From Fictibacillus phosphorivorans (GTDB lineage Bacteria > Bacillota > Bacilli > Bacillales > Fictibacillaceae), in NCBI RefSeq assembly GCF_007673525.1, contig NZ_VDZU01000001.1:2492055-2556054 (forward strand): a DNA stretch of 64,000 nt. Reading direction: 5' to 3'. The position numbers were made by a program, and so were the translations under genes. Shown here in pieces: positions 48,367 through 57,302 of the stretch. Within the stretch, counting starts at the first letter, position 1. Every line of letters starts with the position of its first letter. Below the pieces are notes generated by a model. The model was not told the origin of the DNA and ran no database searches. It saw nothing but the letters and a program-made list of their open reading frames with translations.

Positions 48367-48619
48367 AGGTGAAAATCCCTCCAAAAAAAACTGTTTTATT
48401 TACATGGGTAATTATAGTACAGTCCTTATTTTTAGTCAATGTTAAATAATAATTAATTTAAATAAGGAAAGCTGTTCCCACGTCTTAATTTCTCCTTAAT
48501 CATAGCAACTTAAACTAAAAATGTGAAATTATCCGCTCATTTCAGATTCTATGCATTCTCAATAAAGAGTTTATATTGAGGATTTCACGGGAACTCTTAG
48601 TTCTATAGGAGGGATTCAT

Positions 48620-48823
48620 ATGCCGTATAATTCACTTAAAGATCTGCCTGAGGGGGTAAGAGATCACCTTCCTCATCACGGTCAGGAAATATATAAAGAA
48701 GCTTTCAATTCTGCACTTGAAGAATACAAAGAAGAAGAGACAGCTCATAAGGTAGCATGGAGCGCAGTAAAACATAAATATGAAAAAACAGAAAATGGAC
48801 AATGGAAAAGTAAAGACTCCTAA
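48620..48823 (+). CDS. ChaB-domain small protein
   Basis: A 67-residue protein matching the ChaB family: MPYNSLKDLPEGVRDHLPHHGQEIYKEAFNSALEEY, then AHKVAWSAVKHKYEK. E. coli ChaB was linked to cation transport, but small ChaB proteins of bacilli have no proven role. Good AGGAGG site. It ends 7 bp before the convergent CNNM-type gene, with a shared embedded terminator. Confidence 0.9.
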   Translation: MPYNSLKDLPEGVRDHLPHHGQEIYKEAFNSALEEYKEEETAHKVAWSAVKHKYEKTENGQWKSKDS

Positions 48824-48842
48824 ACGATGTTCAGGAGTCTTT
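48812..48842. terminator. Terminator embedded in chaB-like and CNNM gene ends
   Basis: AAAGACTCCT (48812-48821) pairs with AGGAGTCTTT (48833-48842); the arms lie in the last codons of both convergent genes. Confidence 0.75.
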
Positions 48843-50150
48843 ATTCGTATCGACATTATTTTCTTCTGATATCTTTTCAATTCCGATTTTTTTAATCTGT
48901 CTGCCATCTAGCTCTAAAATCGTAAATCGATAACTTTCGTAATTAAACGAATGGTTTGATTCTAAATCAACAGACCTTGTTAGAACCCACCCACCGATTG
49001 TATCGATTTCACTGTTATCAATATCGAGTGCAAATAATTCATTGATCTGTGAGATGAGCACTTTACCATCCACTACGGTTTGATTTTGATCGATTTGTTG
49101 AATTTCAGGTTCTTCATCAATATCAAATTCATCTCTGATCTCCCCAACGATTTCTTCTAAGATGTCTTCAACCGTAACAATTCCTGCAGTTCCTCCGTAC
49201 TCGTCTACGAGCACAGCCATATGTGTCTGATCTTTTTGCATTTTGACTAATAGTTTTTGAATCGGTATAGATTCATGGACGGTAATAATGGGACGTATAT
49301 AATCATTTAAGTCAAAATTTTCTTTGCTGAAATTTTCGTTAAAGAATTCTTTAATGTTTACAATCCCTACAATATGATCTTTATCATCATGCCCAACAGG
49401 ATATCTCGTGAACTTTTCTTCACGCATGATCGCCATGTTTTGTTCACACGTATTTTCTAGGAATAAACAGACCATCTCTGTTCGAGGAATCATGATTTCC
49501 TTCGCTACACGGTCATCAAATTCAAAAATTCTGTTCACATAACGGTATTCTGATTGGTTGATCTCTCCACCCTGTAAACTTTCAGAAAGAATAAGACGCA
49601 ACTCTTCTTCTGTATGTACTACTTCATGTTCACTAGCTGGACTTATGCCAAACACACGTGTCAAAAGGTTCGCTGATCCATTTAGTAAGAAAATAAAAGG
49701 GTACATGACCTTATAAAACAGGATAATTGGTTTTGCTGTAGCTAACGAGACCATCTCAGCTTTTTGAATCGCAACTGTTTTCGGTGCCAATTCACCTAGT
49801 ACCACGTGTAAGAATGTAATTAAGAAAAAGGCGATTGAAAACGAGAGCGTGTGAGTGAGCCCTTCACTCAAACCAGCGTTTTCAAACAATGGCCTTAAAA
49901 AGATCTCAACAGTCGGTTCGCCCAACCACCCAAGTCCTAATGCTGTAATCGTTATTCCTAACTGACAGGCTGACAAATAACCGTCAAGATTTCCGATAAC
50001 TTTTTGTGCAGCGATCGCTTTACTATTTCCCTCGGAAGCTAAATGGTCGATTCGCGTTCTTCGTACTTTTACGATCGCAAATTCAGTGACTACAAAAAAT
50101 GCGGTTAATACGATAAGTAAAATAATCATGAGTACATTTACGATTGGCAT
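48831..50150 (-). CDS. CNNM/CorC (hemolysin C) family transporter
   Basis: A 439-residue protein: DUF21/CNNM membrane domain with four hydrophobic helices (1 to about 190; SACQLGITITALGLGWLGEP, VLGELAPKTVAI), paired CBS domains (about 210-330) and a C-terminal CorC_HlyC domain (about 345-430; DGKVLISQINELF). Family members such as MpfA export Mg2+. A longer frame starts at 50201, but ATG 50150 follows GGGGAGG. Substrate is inferred from family. Confidence 0.9.
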   Translation of the reverse strand: MPIVNVLMIILLIVLTAFFVVTEFAIVKVRRTRIDHLASEGNSKAIAAQKVIGNLDGYLSACQLGITITALGLGWLGEPTVEIFLRPLFENAGLSEGLTHTLSFSIAFFLITFLHVVLGELAPKTVAIQKAEMVSLATAKPIILFYKVMYPFIFLLNGSANLLTRVFGISPASEHEVVHTEEELRLILSESLQGGEINQSEYRYVNRIFEFDDRVAKEIMIPRTEMVCLFLENTCEQNMAIMREEKFTRYPVGHDDKDHIVGIVNIKEFFNENFSKENFDLNDYIRPIITVHESIPIQKLLVKMQKDQTHMAVLVDEYGGTAGIVTVEDILEEIVGEIRDEFDIDEEPEIQQIDQNQTVVDGKVLISQINELFALDIDNSEIDTIGGWVLTRSVDLESNHSFNYESYRFTILELDGRQIKKIGIEKISEENNVDTNKDS

Positions 50151-50237
50151 ATGGACCTCCCCATCTGCTGCTAAACAACATATATTTTTGTGATTGGTCA
50201 ATTAATTCCCTGTTAAAACGTGCGTTAAACAGAAATA

Positions 50238-50260
50238 AAGGGGCAGCATGGCTGTCCCCA
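50238..50260 (-). terminator. Terminator of ykuS
   Basis: GGGG-CAGC pairs with GCTGTCCCC (one bulged base); TTTATTT follows on the minus strand. Confidence 0.65.
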
Positions 50261-50266
50261 GGAGTG

Positions 50267-50512
50267 TTATGATTGTAATCTGCTTTCAACAGCCTGACAT
50301 ACTTCATCAGCTGACATGCCATGAGCATTTAATACAGAACCTTGTGTTGCTGCATTTTGAATGCCCATAACGTTCTGATCCTGTCCGGAAATTACACAGC
50401 AATCACAGCCGTTCGCGTCTTGTTCTTGACGAAGTTCTACAACATCATATCCCTTTGATCGCAAAGCATCTGATACATTTGATAACGATTGTTCTACACC
50501 AATTCTAGCCAT
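50267..50512 (-). CDS. ykuS: YkuS family protein (UPF0180)
   Basis: An 81-residue soluble protein: [27 protein letters not shown], a [15 protein letters not shown] motif with three nearby cysteines, and [17 protein letters not shown]. Function unknown. AAGGAGG precedes the ATG. The order dapH-dapL-ykuS is the same as ykuQ-ykuR-ykuS of B. subtilis, though a 292-bp gap with a repeat array lies between ykuS and dapL here. Confidence 0.93.
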   Translation of the reverse strand: MARIGVEQSLSNVSDALRSKGYDVVELRQEQDANGCDCCVISGQDQNVMGIQNAATQGSVLNAHGMSADEVCQAVESRLQS

Positions 50513-50628
50513 ATTCCCACCTCCTTACTTTTCTTAATGTTTCCAACTCATATTGGGAATATGTAATGAACAATGAAGTGTTGCTGTTGAGACCGTATGT
50601 CCATATATGGCGTCACGTGTCAACTCGT

Positions 50629-50754
50629 GGATAAATCATAAAAACTTTTGGATTGAGCACCAAAATTTGTGGATTGCGTATTAAAACTTTTGGATTGACG
50701 GTTAAAATTTATGGATTGGAGGTTAACATTCGTGGATTGAGTATCATTAGGAGA
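50629..50754. repeat. 21-bp degenerate tandem repeat array, about 6 copies
   Basis: Units begin at 50629, 50650, 50671, 50692, 50713 and 50734, exactly 21 bp apart. Each opens with GGATTG (GGATAA in the first) and carries an A-run then T-run in the second half, e.g. GGATTGCGTATTAAAACTTTT. It sits between dapL and ykuS. Confidence 0.95.
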
Positions 50755-50774
50755 CTGAAACTAGAGAAAAGAGC

Positions 50775-50804
50775 AAAAAAAAAACGGCCGAAGTAGCCGC
50801 TTTT
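50775..50804 (-). terminator. Terminator of dapL
   Basis: CGGC/GCCG core with A-T flanks and a run of ten T on the minus strand. Confidence 0.75.
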
Positions 50805-51929
50805 CTATTTTCTATTCCCTTTGAAGATAAAATATTGAACTAACAGATCTACCGCATGTTGAATCGCTTCTTCTTGCGGCTTTAATTTTGAATGATGGAG
50901 ACCGTACGGAGTATCAACTCCTAGCCAGAACATGAACCCCGGAATTTTCTCTAAGAAATATCCGTAGTCTTCCCCTGTCATAGCTTCTTTGCATTCGTAT
51001 ACATTCACAGTTTTTTGCTGCTTAGCGAATTCCATGAATTCTCTAGTTAAGACCGGTTCGTTATCCACTTGGCGATAATTCGAACCATAATCAATCACTG
51101 TTTCACATTCAAATCCGCGCGAAATACCTTCAACTAAAGCTTCGATCCGCTTTTTCACTTTTTCCATAGCTTCTGGTGATAAAGTTCGAATCGTGCCTTC
51201 TAACCTTGCTTTTTCAGCGATAATATTTTGTTTCGTTCCACCCGTTATCTTGCCGATCGTAACAACTGCAGAATCCAGTGGATCAATATTACGCGCAACG
51301 ATCGACTGCATCTGTGTTACCAGATGGCTTGCTGCAACTACCATATCATTGCTTAAATGAGGATAAGCAGCATGGCCGCCTTTTCCGATCATATCGATGA
51401 AAAGTTCAGATGTATTCGCAAATAATAATCCTTCTTTTACAGCAATCGTGCCGACCGGATATTCCGGAGCAATGTGGAGTGCTGTGATCATGTCAGGTTG
51501 CAGCTGTTGAAACAGCTCACTCTCTCGCATCGGGAGAGCTCCACCTGGTCCTTCTTCAGCAGGCTGAAAAATAAATAACAGATGGTCATCTAAAGGGTTC
51601 TGTGCAAAATGGGACAATAAACCGATCGCAATCGTCATATGAATATCGTGTCCACAGGCATGCATCATTCCTTCATGAAGAGAAGAAAATTCATAACCTG
51701 TTTCTTCAACAATAGGCAGTCCATCCATATCTGTTCGATAAGCTATCGTTTTTGATGGATTTCTTCCGATCACTTTTACATATATGCCCGTTTCCCACGT
51801 GTGAACTTCAAGATGATTCTGAGGAAAAGTGGAGATGAGATCAAGGATATATCTCTGAGTTTTAAACTCTAAGAATCCTGGCTCCGGTATACGGTGCAAG
51901 TCTTTTCTTATCTCAAGCAACGATTTCAT
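50805..51929 (-). CDS. dapL: N-acetyldiaminopimelate deacetylase
   Basis: M20 metallopeptidase-fold enzyme (374 aa; ykuR) that removes acetyl from N-acetyl-LL-diaminopimelate in the lysine/peptidoglycan precursor pathway. Metal-site motifs: [32 protein letters not shown], and the dimerisation domain with [16 protein letters not shown]. It follows dapH by 24 bp, the acetylase branch pair. Confidence 0.95.
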   Translation of the reverse strand: MKSLLEIRKDLHRIPEPGFLEFKTQRYILDLISTFPQNHLEVHTWETGIYVKVIGRNPSKTIAYRTDMDGLPIVEETGYEFSSLHEGMMHACGHDIHMTIAIGLLSHFAQNPLDDHLLFIFQPAEEGPGGALPMRESELFQQLQPDMITALHIAPEYPVGTIAVKEGLLFANTSELFIDMIGKGGHAAYPHLSNDMVVAASHLVTQMQSIVARNIDPLDSAVVTIGKITGGTKQNIIAEKARLEGTIRTLSPEAMEKVKKRIEALVEGISRGFECETVIDYGSNYRQVDNEPVLTREFMEFAKQQKTVNVYECKEAMTGEDYGYFLEKIPGFMFWLGVDTPYGLHHSKLKPQEEAIQHAVDLLVQYFIFKGNRK

Positions 51930-51953
51930 CTTCTCTCATCCCCTACGCTATAA

Positions 51954-52670
51954 TTAGTCGTTTAACTGACGAAGCTCTTGTCTAATTTCTGTTTTTGATT
52001 TTGTTTTTTCATCGATTTTCTTTAGTACACGAGCAGGAGTTCCACCAACTACTGTGTATGGTTCTACGTCTTCGATCACAATGGCACCTGCAGCTACGAC
52101 AGCACCTTTACCAACTGTAACACCTTCGAGAACAACTGCATTCGCTCCAATGACTACATCATCTTCTACAACAACTGGCTTTGCTGAAGGTGGTTCAATA
52201 ACACCTGCTAGTACAGTTCCTGCACCGATGTGGCAGTTCTTTCCTACAGTAGCTCGTCCACCAAGTACGACGTTCATGTCGATCATCGTTCCTTCACCGA
52301 TAACTGCTCCAATGTTAATAGAAGCACCCATCATGATTACGGCATTGTCACCGATCTCAACTTGGTCACGAATGATTGCACCTGGTTCAATACGAGCTTT
52401 GATGTTCTTCATATCTAACAATGGAATCGCTGAGTTGCGACGGTCATTCTCGATCACGAAGTCTTCAATGTTGCTTTCATTTGCTTTTAGAGCAGCTTCA
52501 ATATCTTTCCACTCACCGAATAGGACAGCCGTGTTGCCTGAAGGGAACACTTTCGTTTCTTGGCCAAAATCGATATTTTCAAGATTTCCTTTTACATAAA
52601 CTTTTACTGGTGTAGATTTTGTTGCGTTTTGGATAAATGAGATAATTTCGTTTGCATCCATCATTTTCAT
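51954..52670 (-). CDS. dapH: Tetrahydrodipicolinate N-acetyltransferase
   Basis: Left-handed beta-helix acetyltransferase (238 aa; ykuQ) starting the acetylated branch of diaminopimelate synthesis. Hexapeptide repeats run through residues 90-205 ([22 protein letters not shown]...). ATG 52670 gives the standard [28 protein letters not shown] start behind AAGGAGG; the frame is open further upstream. Operon with dapL; the LysR gene lies 69 bp upstream in the same direction. Confidence 0.96.
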   Translation of the reverse strand: MKMMDANEIISFIQNATKSTPVKVYVKGNLENIDFGQETKVFPSGNTAVLFGEWKDIEAALKANESNIEDFVIENDRRNSAIPLLDMKNIKARIEPGAIIRDQVEIGDNAVIMMGASINIGAVIGEGTMIDMNVVLGGRATVGKNCHIGAGTVLAGVIEPPSAKPVVVEDDVVIGANAVVLEGVTVGKGAVVAAGAIVIEDVEPYTVVGGTPARVLKKIDEKTKSKTEIRQELRQLND

Positions 52671-52739
52671 GTTTGGTAGTTCCTCCTTAAAAGTCATTCT
52701 GTATTGTATTAAACCACTAAATATAGAAAGATTCAAACC

Positions 52740-53609
52740 TTATTCATTCGTTAGTTTTCGAATCAAATCCATAAAGACATTGACTTGTTTGAGCTCCGAT
52801 CCTGTGCCGTGATGAATAAGCCAAGTATCTCGTTTAATGGCATTACCCTTTTTATCTGTTAATGGGATCTTATAGATATCGTCCTCAGGCCGAAGACTGA
52901 TCGATGGGAGAATCGCATAACCTATTCCATTTAGAGCCATCTGTTTACACGTTTCAATCTGGTCAACAACAATTGTTTTTTGTGGCGTCGTTTTAAAATG
53001 AGTATGCCACCAATCTTGTATTTCTTGATAATAGGTTGAGTGACTCCTAAACTGAATAAATGGTTTAGTCGTATCAGAAAGCTCGTCAATGGATGAGATC
53101 GTCGTATCGACTAAATATAAGTGGTCTGACAAAATATGTTCTTTGCTGCCTCTCCACTCTGGATTGCCTCTAACAATTCCAAGGTGTATCTTATCTTCGT
53201 AAAGGTGTTTAATGATTTCCGAACTCCAACCCGTTATTAGTGAAATATTTACATGAGGGTAGAGATTCACATACTCTTTTAGCACATGAGGTAACCAATA
53301 TTGACCTATGATAGAGGCCACCGCAAGCTTTAATGTGCCGTGAACATGCTCTGAGAGAGATTGAAGTTCTTCTTTTACAAGCTCCTCTTTTTGAAGAACT
53401 TCCGTAACAAAAGCTAGAATTTTTTCTCCAGAAGGTGTTAAATTCAATCCCTTTTGAGAACGAATAAAAATAATGGTTCCCCAATTGTTCTCAATCGTTT
53501 GAAGCCTCTGACTGAGAGCAGGTTGAGATACGTATAAACGCTCAGATGCTTTCCTCATATTTAATTCTTCAGCAAGAACTTTTAATATACGAAATTCAGA
53601 TAACTGCAT
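52740..53609 (-). CDS. LysR-family transcriptional regulator
   Basis: A 289-residue regulator: N-terminal winged helix-turn-helix (1-60; LNMRKASERLYVSQPALSQRLQTIE) and a substrate-binding-like effector domain (about 88-285). ATG 53609 has AAGGAG before it. It is divergent from the TauE/SafE-type exporter gene across 123 AT-rich bases, the usual arrangement for a LysR protein and its target, so control of that exporter is a fair inference; its downstream partner dapH is probably not its target. Confidence 0.88.
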   Translation of the reverse strand: MQLSEFRILKVLAEELNMRKASERLYVSQPALSQRLQTIENNWGTIIFIRSQKGLNLTPSGEKILAFVTEVLQKEELVKEELQSLSEHVHGTLKLAVASIIGQYWLPHVLKEYVNLYPHVNISLITGWSSEIIKHLYEDKIHLGIVRGNPEWRGSKEHILSDHLYLVDTTISSIDELSDTTKPFIQFRSHSTYYQEIQDWWHTHFKTTPQKTIVVDQIETCKQMALNGIGYAILPSISLRPEDDIYKIPLTDKKGNAIKRDTWLIHHGTGSELKQVNVFMDLIRKLTNE

Positions 53610-53732
53610 TATTTCTCCTTTTAGCATTCATAAGTTTTTCTTATTGAAAATTATCTAATATATGTAATTTATTTTAAGTATACCTTAACATAGGATAGAT
53701 ATGTAAAGAGAAAATGAAGGGATGTGGATCCA

Positions 53733-54464
53733 TTGTACATTCTCATATTCGTGGGCTTTATAGCAACTTTTATCGGCACTCTTTCTGGAAGTGGGGGCAT
53801 GATTAATTTTCCGATCATGTTATTATTAGGTGTTCCCGTTCACTCTGCGATCGCAGCGAATAAATTTGCCAACATGTTCAGTTCTTTTTCCAGCTTTTTT
53901 GTTCTCTTACGAAAAAATGATACAAAGCTTACGCCTTACCTCATTTCAGGTGTCATCAGTCTGCTTGGAGGAATTGGAGGCGGCTTGACTGCTTCCTCAA
54001 TATCTAGAGAAAATTTAACCATCATCGCTCTCTTCTTACTCACAGGTGCACTCTTCTTAACCTTTCTAAAAACAAAAAGAGAAACACATCCTAATCATGA
54101 GATCAAACAGCTGCCTGTAAGTAAATATCCCTATCTTTTTGGTATCGGAGCTTACGATGGCTTATTTGGTCCAGGTCAGGGAACCTTACAGATGCAGCTT
54201 TTTTTGCGAAACGGCTTTACATATATTCGCACTCTTTCGTTTACGCGATTTAATACGTTCTTAAGCTGCACTGGAGCTGTATTCACTTATTTGTGGGCTG
54301 GTCATTATCTGTGGAACGTAGCCATACCGCTGACGATTGGAAGCATCTGTGGAGCACAAGCTGCTGTAAAGCTTGCACCTCGCTTAAAAACAAAACAAGT
54401 TACAATCCTTATGAGGACTGTAACTGTTCTGCTTATTCTTCAATTAATTATTCAATGGAGGTAA
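53733..54464 (+). CDS. TauE/SafE family membrane exporter
   Basis: A 243-residue membrane protein with about eight helices of the TauE/SafE (sulfite exporter) family: GFIATFIGTLSGSGGMINFP with the Gly-rich loop, AANKFANMFSSF, and GAYDGLFGPGQGTLQMQLFL in the second half. Substrate is likely an organic or inorganic sulfur anion, by family only. TTG 53733 is 11 bases from GAAGGG; GTG 53724 is only two. A VOC gene follows after 6 bp. Confidence 0.86.
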   Translation: MYILIFVGFIATFIGTLSGSGGMINFPIMLLLGVPVHSAIAANKFANMFSSFSSFFVLLRKNDTKLTPYLISGVISLLGGIGGGLTASSISRENLTIIALFLLTGALFLTFLKTKRETHPNHEIKQLPVSKYPYLFGIGAYDGLFGPGQGTLQMQLFLRNGFTYIRTLSFTRFNTFLSCTGAVFTYLWAGHYLWNVAIPLTIGSICGAQAAVKLAPRLKTKQVTILMRTVTVLLILQLIIQWR

Positions 54465-54470
54465 TAGATC

Positions 54471-54836
54471 ATGAAAATAACAGGCATCCATCATGTCCAA
54501 ATATGTATTCCACTAGAAAAGATAGATGAAGCACGAGATTTTTATGAAGGAATCCTGCAACTTGAAGAAATTCCAAAACCAGAGGCTCTTCGAAAAAACG
54601 GTGGGATGTGGTTTCAATTCGGTCATCAACAACTACACATCGGAGTGGAAGATCAGGTTTACAAAGGTAAACACCATCCCGCATTTTTAGTTGATGATCT
54701 CTTAAGCTTCAAGGAACATTTAGCTCTCCACCATATACAGATACAAGAAGAACTCCCGATTCCGGGATTTTCTAGGTTTACGATAAGAGATCCATTCGGA
54801 AATCGGATAGAATTCATTCAGCCCTCTTCACTTTAA
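54471..54836 (+). CDS. VOC (glyoxalase/bleomycin-resistance) family protein
   Basis: A 121-residue VOC-fold protein: ITGIHHVQICIP (metal His), DEARDFYEGILQLEE, GGMWFQFGHQQLHIG and the closing RFTIRDPFGNRIEF with the metal-ligand Glu. Could be a lyase, dioxygenase or binding protein; not decided. It follows the TauE gene by 6 bp behind GGAGG, so it belongs to that LysR-divergent unit. Its 3' end overlaps the CDF gene by 9 bases on the other strand. Confidence 0.87.
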   Translation: MKITGIHHVQICIPLEKIDEARDFYEGILQLEEIPKPEALRKNGGMWFQFGHQQLHIGVEDQVYKGKHHPAFLVDDLLSFKEHLALHHIQIQEELPIPGFSRFTIRDPFGNRIEFIQPSSL

Positions 54837-55718
54837 TGGGTTATCTTTGTTCTTTCCGTCCTCTGGTTCAACGTGAACTTGTATACTTTCGACATTATAA
54901 GCTTCTTTGATCGTGTCTTCTATCTTTTCTGTGATTTCGTGACTTTCCACTACATTTAGGGAAGGGTCAACTTTAATCGTTACATCGATAATAGCTCGGT
55001 TACCGTGTTTACGAGCTTTCAGGTCTCCCACGTTCTCTACACCTTCAACATCTAGAATCTTGTGCTCCATTTCCTTACCTTCTTCATAATCAAAGCCATC
55101 TGAAAGGTTATGGGAGGTTTCCGTGAAAATCTCCCAACCTGTTTTAATGATGATTAGACCAACAAGAACTGCTGCGGCAGGATCTAGCCATGGTAAGCCG
55201 ATCTGTGCACCAAAGATTCCGACTGCGGCTCCAATGCTAACAAAAGCGTCTGAACGGTTATCAAGAGCGGCTGCTTTTAGCCCTTGGCTGTCTGTTTCTT
55301 TAGCTACCTTAATATTGTACAAATAAACGATGATCATCACTGCCGCACCAAACAATGCGATCAAGGCTGCCGTCAGCGAAGGCTCCGTTTCCACTCCGTT
55401 AAACATCTTTTTAATAGAAGATATCAATACTTCTATACCGATAACTACCATAATAAAGGAAGCAACCATCGATGCAATCGTCTCTGCACGCAAGTGTCCA
55501 TAAGGATGATCCTCATCTGCTGGCTTCCTTGAAATTTTCAAACCTATTAATACTGCGATAGAAGCGATTATGTCAGTAGCATTGTTTAATCCGTCAGCAA
55601 CTAAGGCATCGGAATTATAGAAAATACCTGACACAAGTTTAACTATTGATAGAAAGATATATGCTCCTAGACTAAGATAAACACCGCGTTCCACTCTTTT
55701 TTGCTGATCAGATTGCAT
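54828..55718 (-). CDS. Cation diffusion facilitator family transporter
   Basis: A 296-residue CDF metal/H+ antiporter: six helices in the first 210 residues, metal-site motifs DGLNNATD and the second LDNRSDAF (DxxxD type typical of Fe/Zn/Mn CDFs), ADEDHPYGHLRAE, and a cytoplasmic C-terminal domain with VHVEPED. It exports divalent metal; which one is not clear. Start ATG behind AAGGAG. Confidence 0.92.
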   Translation of the reverse strand: MQSDQQKRVERGVYLSLGAYIFLSIVKLVSGIFYNSDALVADGLNNATDIIASIAVLIGLKISRKPADEDHPYGHLRAETIASMVASFIMVVIGIEVLISSIKKMFNGVETEPSLTAALIALFGAAVMIIVYLYNIKVAKETDSQGLKAAALDNRSDAFVSIGAAVGIFGAQIGLPWLDPAAAVLVGLIIIKTGWEIFTETSHNLSDGFDYEEGKEMEHKILDVEGVENVGDLKARKHGNRAIIDVTIKVDPSLNVVESHEITEKIEDTIKEAYNVESIQVHVEPEDGKNKDNPLK

Positions 55719-55809
55719 TCTCTATTCTCCTTCGTTAAATAATACCTTTTACATCATAAAGAATGGATTCCGGGTGGGTCTAGAGCAATCTTTTTCCCTA
55801 TAGGAAACA

Positions 55810-56556
55810 TTAATGTTCATAGATCATTTTTCTAGTCATCCCGCCATCGATCGTAAGATTTTCCCCGGTAATAAAATTATTGTCAGACTGCGCTAAGAAT
55901 AAGCATGCCCTTGAAATATCAGCTGGCATACCCACTCTTTTTGAGAGATGCTGATCGTGATCAACTTCACGTAGCTCCTTATAATCTCCTGTATGTATCC
56001 AACCAGGACTAATGGAATTTACGGTAATAAAATCTTCAGAGAACGATGCAGCCAAGGCGTGAGTTAAAGCAACAATTCCGCCCTTAGTTGCCGCATAGGC
56101 TTCGGAATGAGGCTCAGACATCACCGCACGAGTGGAAGCCATATTAATTATGGATCCTCCACCTGTTTGAGACATGTACTTGGCTGTTTCTCTTGAAAAA
56201 AGAAATACACTTCTTAAGTTTGTGTTTAAAATATCATCCCATTCATCTACAGATAATTCATAGGGGGATTTCCATTTCGAGAGACCAGCATTGTTGATCA
56301 AACATTGAATGTCACCTAATTTATCATGTGTTTCTGCTACTGCTTGAATGATATCATCGGGATTCTTAACGTCACATGTTACCGCAATTGCATCCTTTTG
56401 AATCGATGTAACCTCAGACAAAGTTGATTCAAGTTCATTTTTATCAAAATCTATTAATGAAGGAATATAACCTGCTTTGGCAAAATCAATTGCGATTTGT
56501 TTACCTATCCCTTTTGCTGCTCCTGTAACGATTACAACTTTTGTATCACGACTCAT
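55810..56556 (-). CDS. Short-chain dehydrogenase/reductase
   Basis: A 248-residue classical SDR with TGAAKGIGKQIA cofactor loop, NNAG, catalytic Ser in NMASTRAVMS and YAATK (Tyr/Lys), and GGMTRKMIYE at the end. The acidic residue after beta-2 (SLIDFDK) favours NAD(H). Substrate unknown; similar to glucose dehydrogenase or 3-oxoacyl reductases. ATG 56556 is eight bases after GGAGG; an ATG two codons earlier is too near. Confidence 0.9.
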   Translation of the reverse strand: MSRDTKVVIVTGAAKGIGKQIAIDFAKAGYIPSLIDFDKNELESTLSEVTSIQKDAIAVTCDVKNPDDIIQAVAETHDKLGDIQCLINNAGLSKWKSPYELSVDEWDDILNTNLRSVFLFSRETAKYMSQTGGGSIINMASTRAVMSEPHSEAYAATKGGIVALTHALAASFSEDFITVNSISPGWIHTGDYKELREVDHDQHLSKRVGMPADISRACLFLAQSDNNFITGENLTIDGGMTRKMIYEH

Positions 56557-56647
56557 CTTCATAACCTCCAGAAATTTATGTGTACTAATCTATTCATTCC
56601 CCATACCGTATTAATTTCACACAAATTCATACAAAAATAGAATAGAA

Positions 56648-56672
56648 AAGCTGCCGACACTGTCGACAGCTT
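56648..56672 (-). terminator. Terminator of the cotD-like gene
   Basis: AAGCTG-CGAC/GTCG-CAGCTT stem with one mismatch and a 3-base loop; TTTTCTATT on the minus strand. Confidence 0.7.
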
Positions 56673-56677
56673 CACTT

Positions 56678-57127
56678 TTACTTCTTTCTCCAAGGGCCAC
56701 ATGGACCACATGGAGGAGGGCATGGCGGGGGACAAGGTGCCATGATTGGTTGTACAGTTCCACAAAGGTTTTGCTGCGTTGCTTGGTTTACTACGTTCGT
56801 GTTCTGCGGGAAGTAATGTACATATTTGTAGTTCATCTGGTTGACTTGAGTCGTTTGAGTTGGATGAATCATCGGAACATATACATCTTGCTGGTTATAT
56901 TGAACTTGTTGATTTGTAGGACTAAACTGTGCAGGCATAACTTGTGGAGGATAGTATTGAGACGGTGATACTACAGGGTATCCACATCCACCCATCTGAG
57001 GCATCTGTTGCATAGCTCCCATCGTAGGCGCCATCTGTCCCATTGCTCCCATCGTAGGTCCCATTGCACCCATATTAGGAACCATTCCCTTTTTGGCAAA
57101 AATGCCAGGGCGTTTAAATAAAGCCAA
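56678..57127 (-). CDS. cotD: CotD-family spore coat protein
   Basis: A 149-residue low-complexity protein: Met/Gly repeats (PTMGAMGQMA type, residues 15-47), a Pro/Tyr/Gln middle, then the CotD core IHPTQTTQVNQMNYKYVHYFPQNTN and a Cys/Pro tail (CPPPCPPPCGPCGP). The core corresponds to IHPQHTTNVNHQHFQHVHYFP of B. subtilis CotD, an inner-coat protein. TTG start with AAAGGAG upstream and a sigma-K-type promoter, so mother-cell late expression is expected. Confidence 0.88.
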   Translation of the reverse strand: MALFKRPGIFAKKGMVPNMGAMGPTMGAMGQMAPTMGAMQQMPQMGGCGYPVVSPSQYYPPQVMPAQFSPTNQQVQYNQQDVYVPMIHPTQTTQVNQMNYKYVHYFPQNTNVVNQATQQNLCGTVQPIMAPCPPPCPPPCGPCGPWRKK

Positions 57128-57169
57128 AAAAATGTTCTCCTTTCAAAAACCTTATATCCTATTTCTCTA

Positions 57170-57202
57170 TATTTTATGTAGGACGACTTAAAAAGTTCGT
57201 CC
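57170..57202 (-). promoter_or_regulatory. Putative sigma-K promoter of cotD with an internal dyad
   Basis: Minus strand AC (57195-57196), 16 bp, CATAAAATA (57170-57178), a full match to the sigma-K pattern AC-N16-CATANNNTA. The spacer and -35 lie in GGACGAACTTTTTAAGTCGTCC (57181-57202), an imperfect palindrome that may bind a regulator. Confidence 0.65.
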
Positions 57203-57302
57203 ATTTATCAATAAGTATTAAAAGGATTTTGTAGAAATTAATCGAACTGTACTTGAAATACATACTATTCAAATATCATTTAAGAGGAGAGGAAGAAGCG
57301 TT

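Noticed and set aside
50635..50805. Heptapeptide-repeat reading frame (GLxxKIx) through the 21-bp array
   Set aside because: No usable start codon or ribosome site; the frame follows from the 21-bp period alone.
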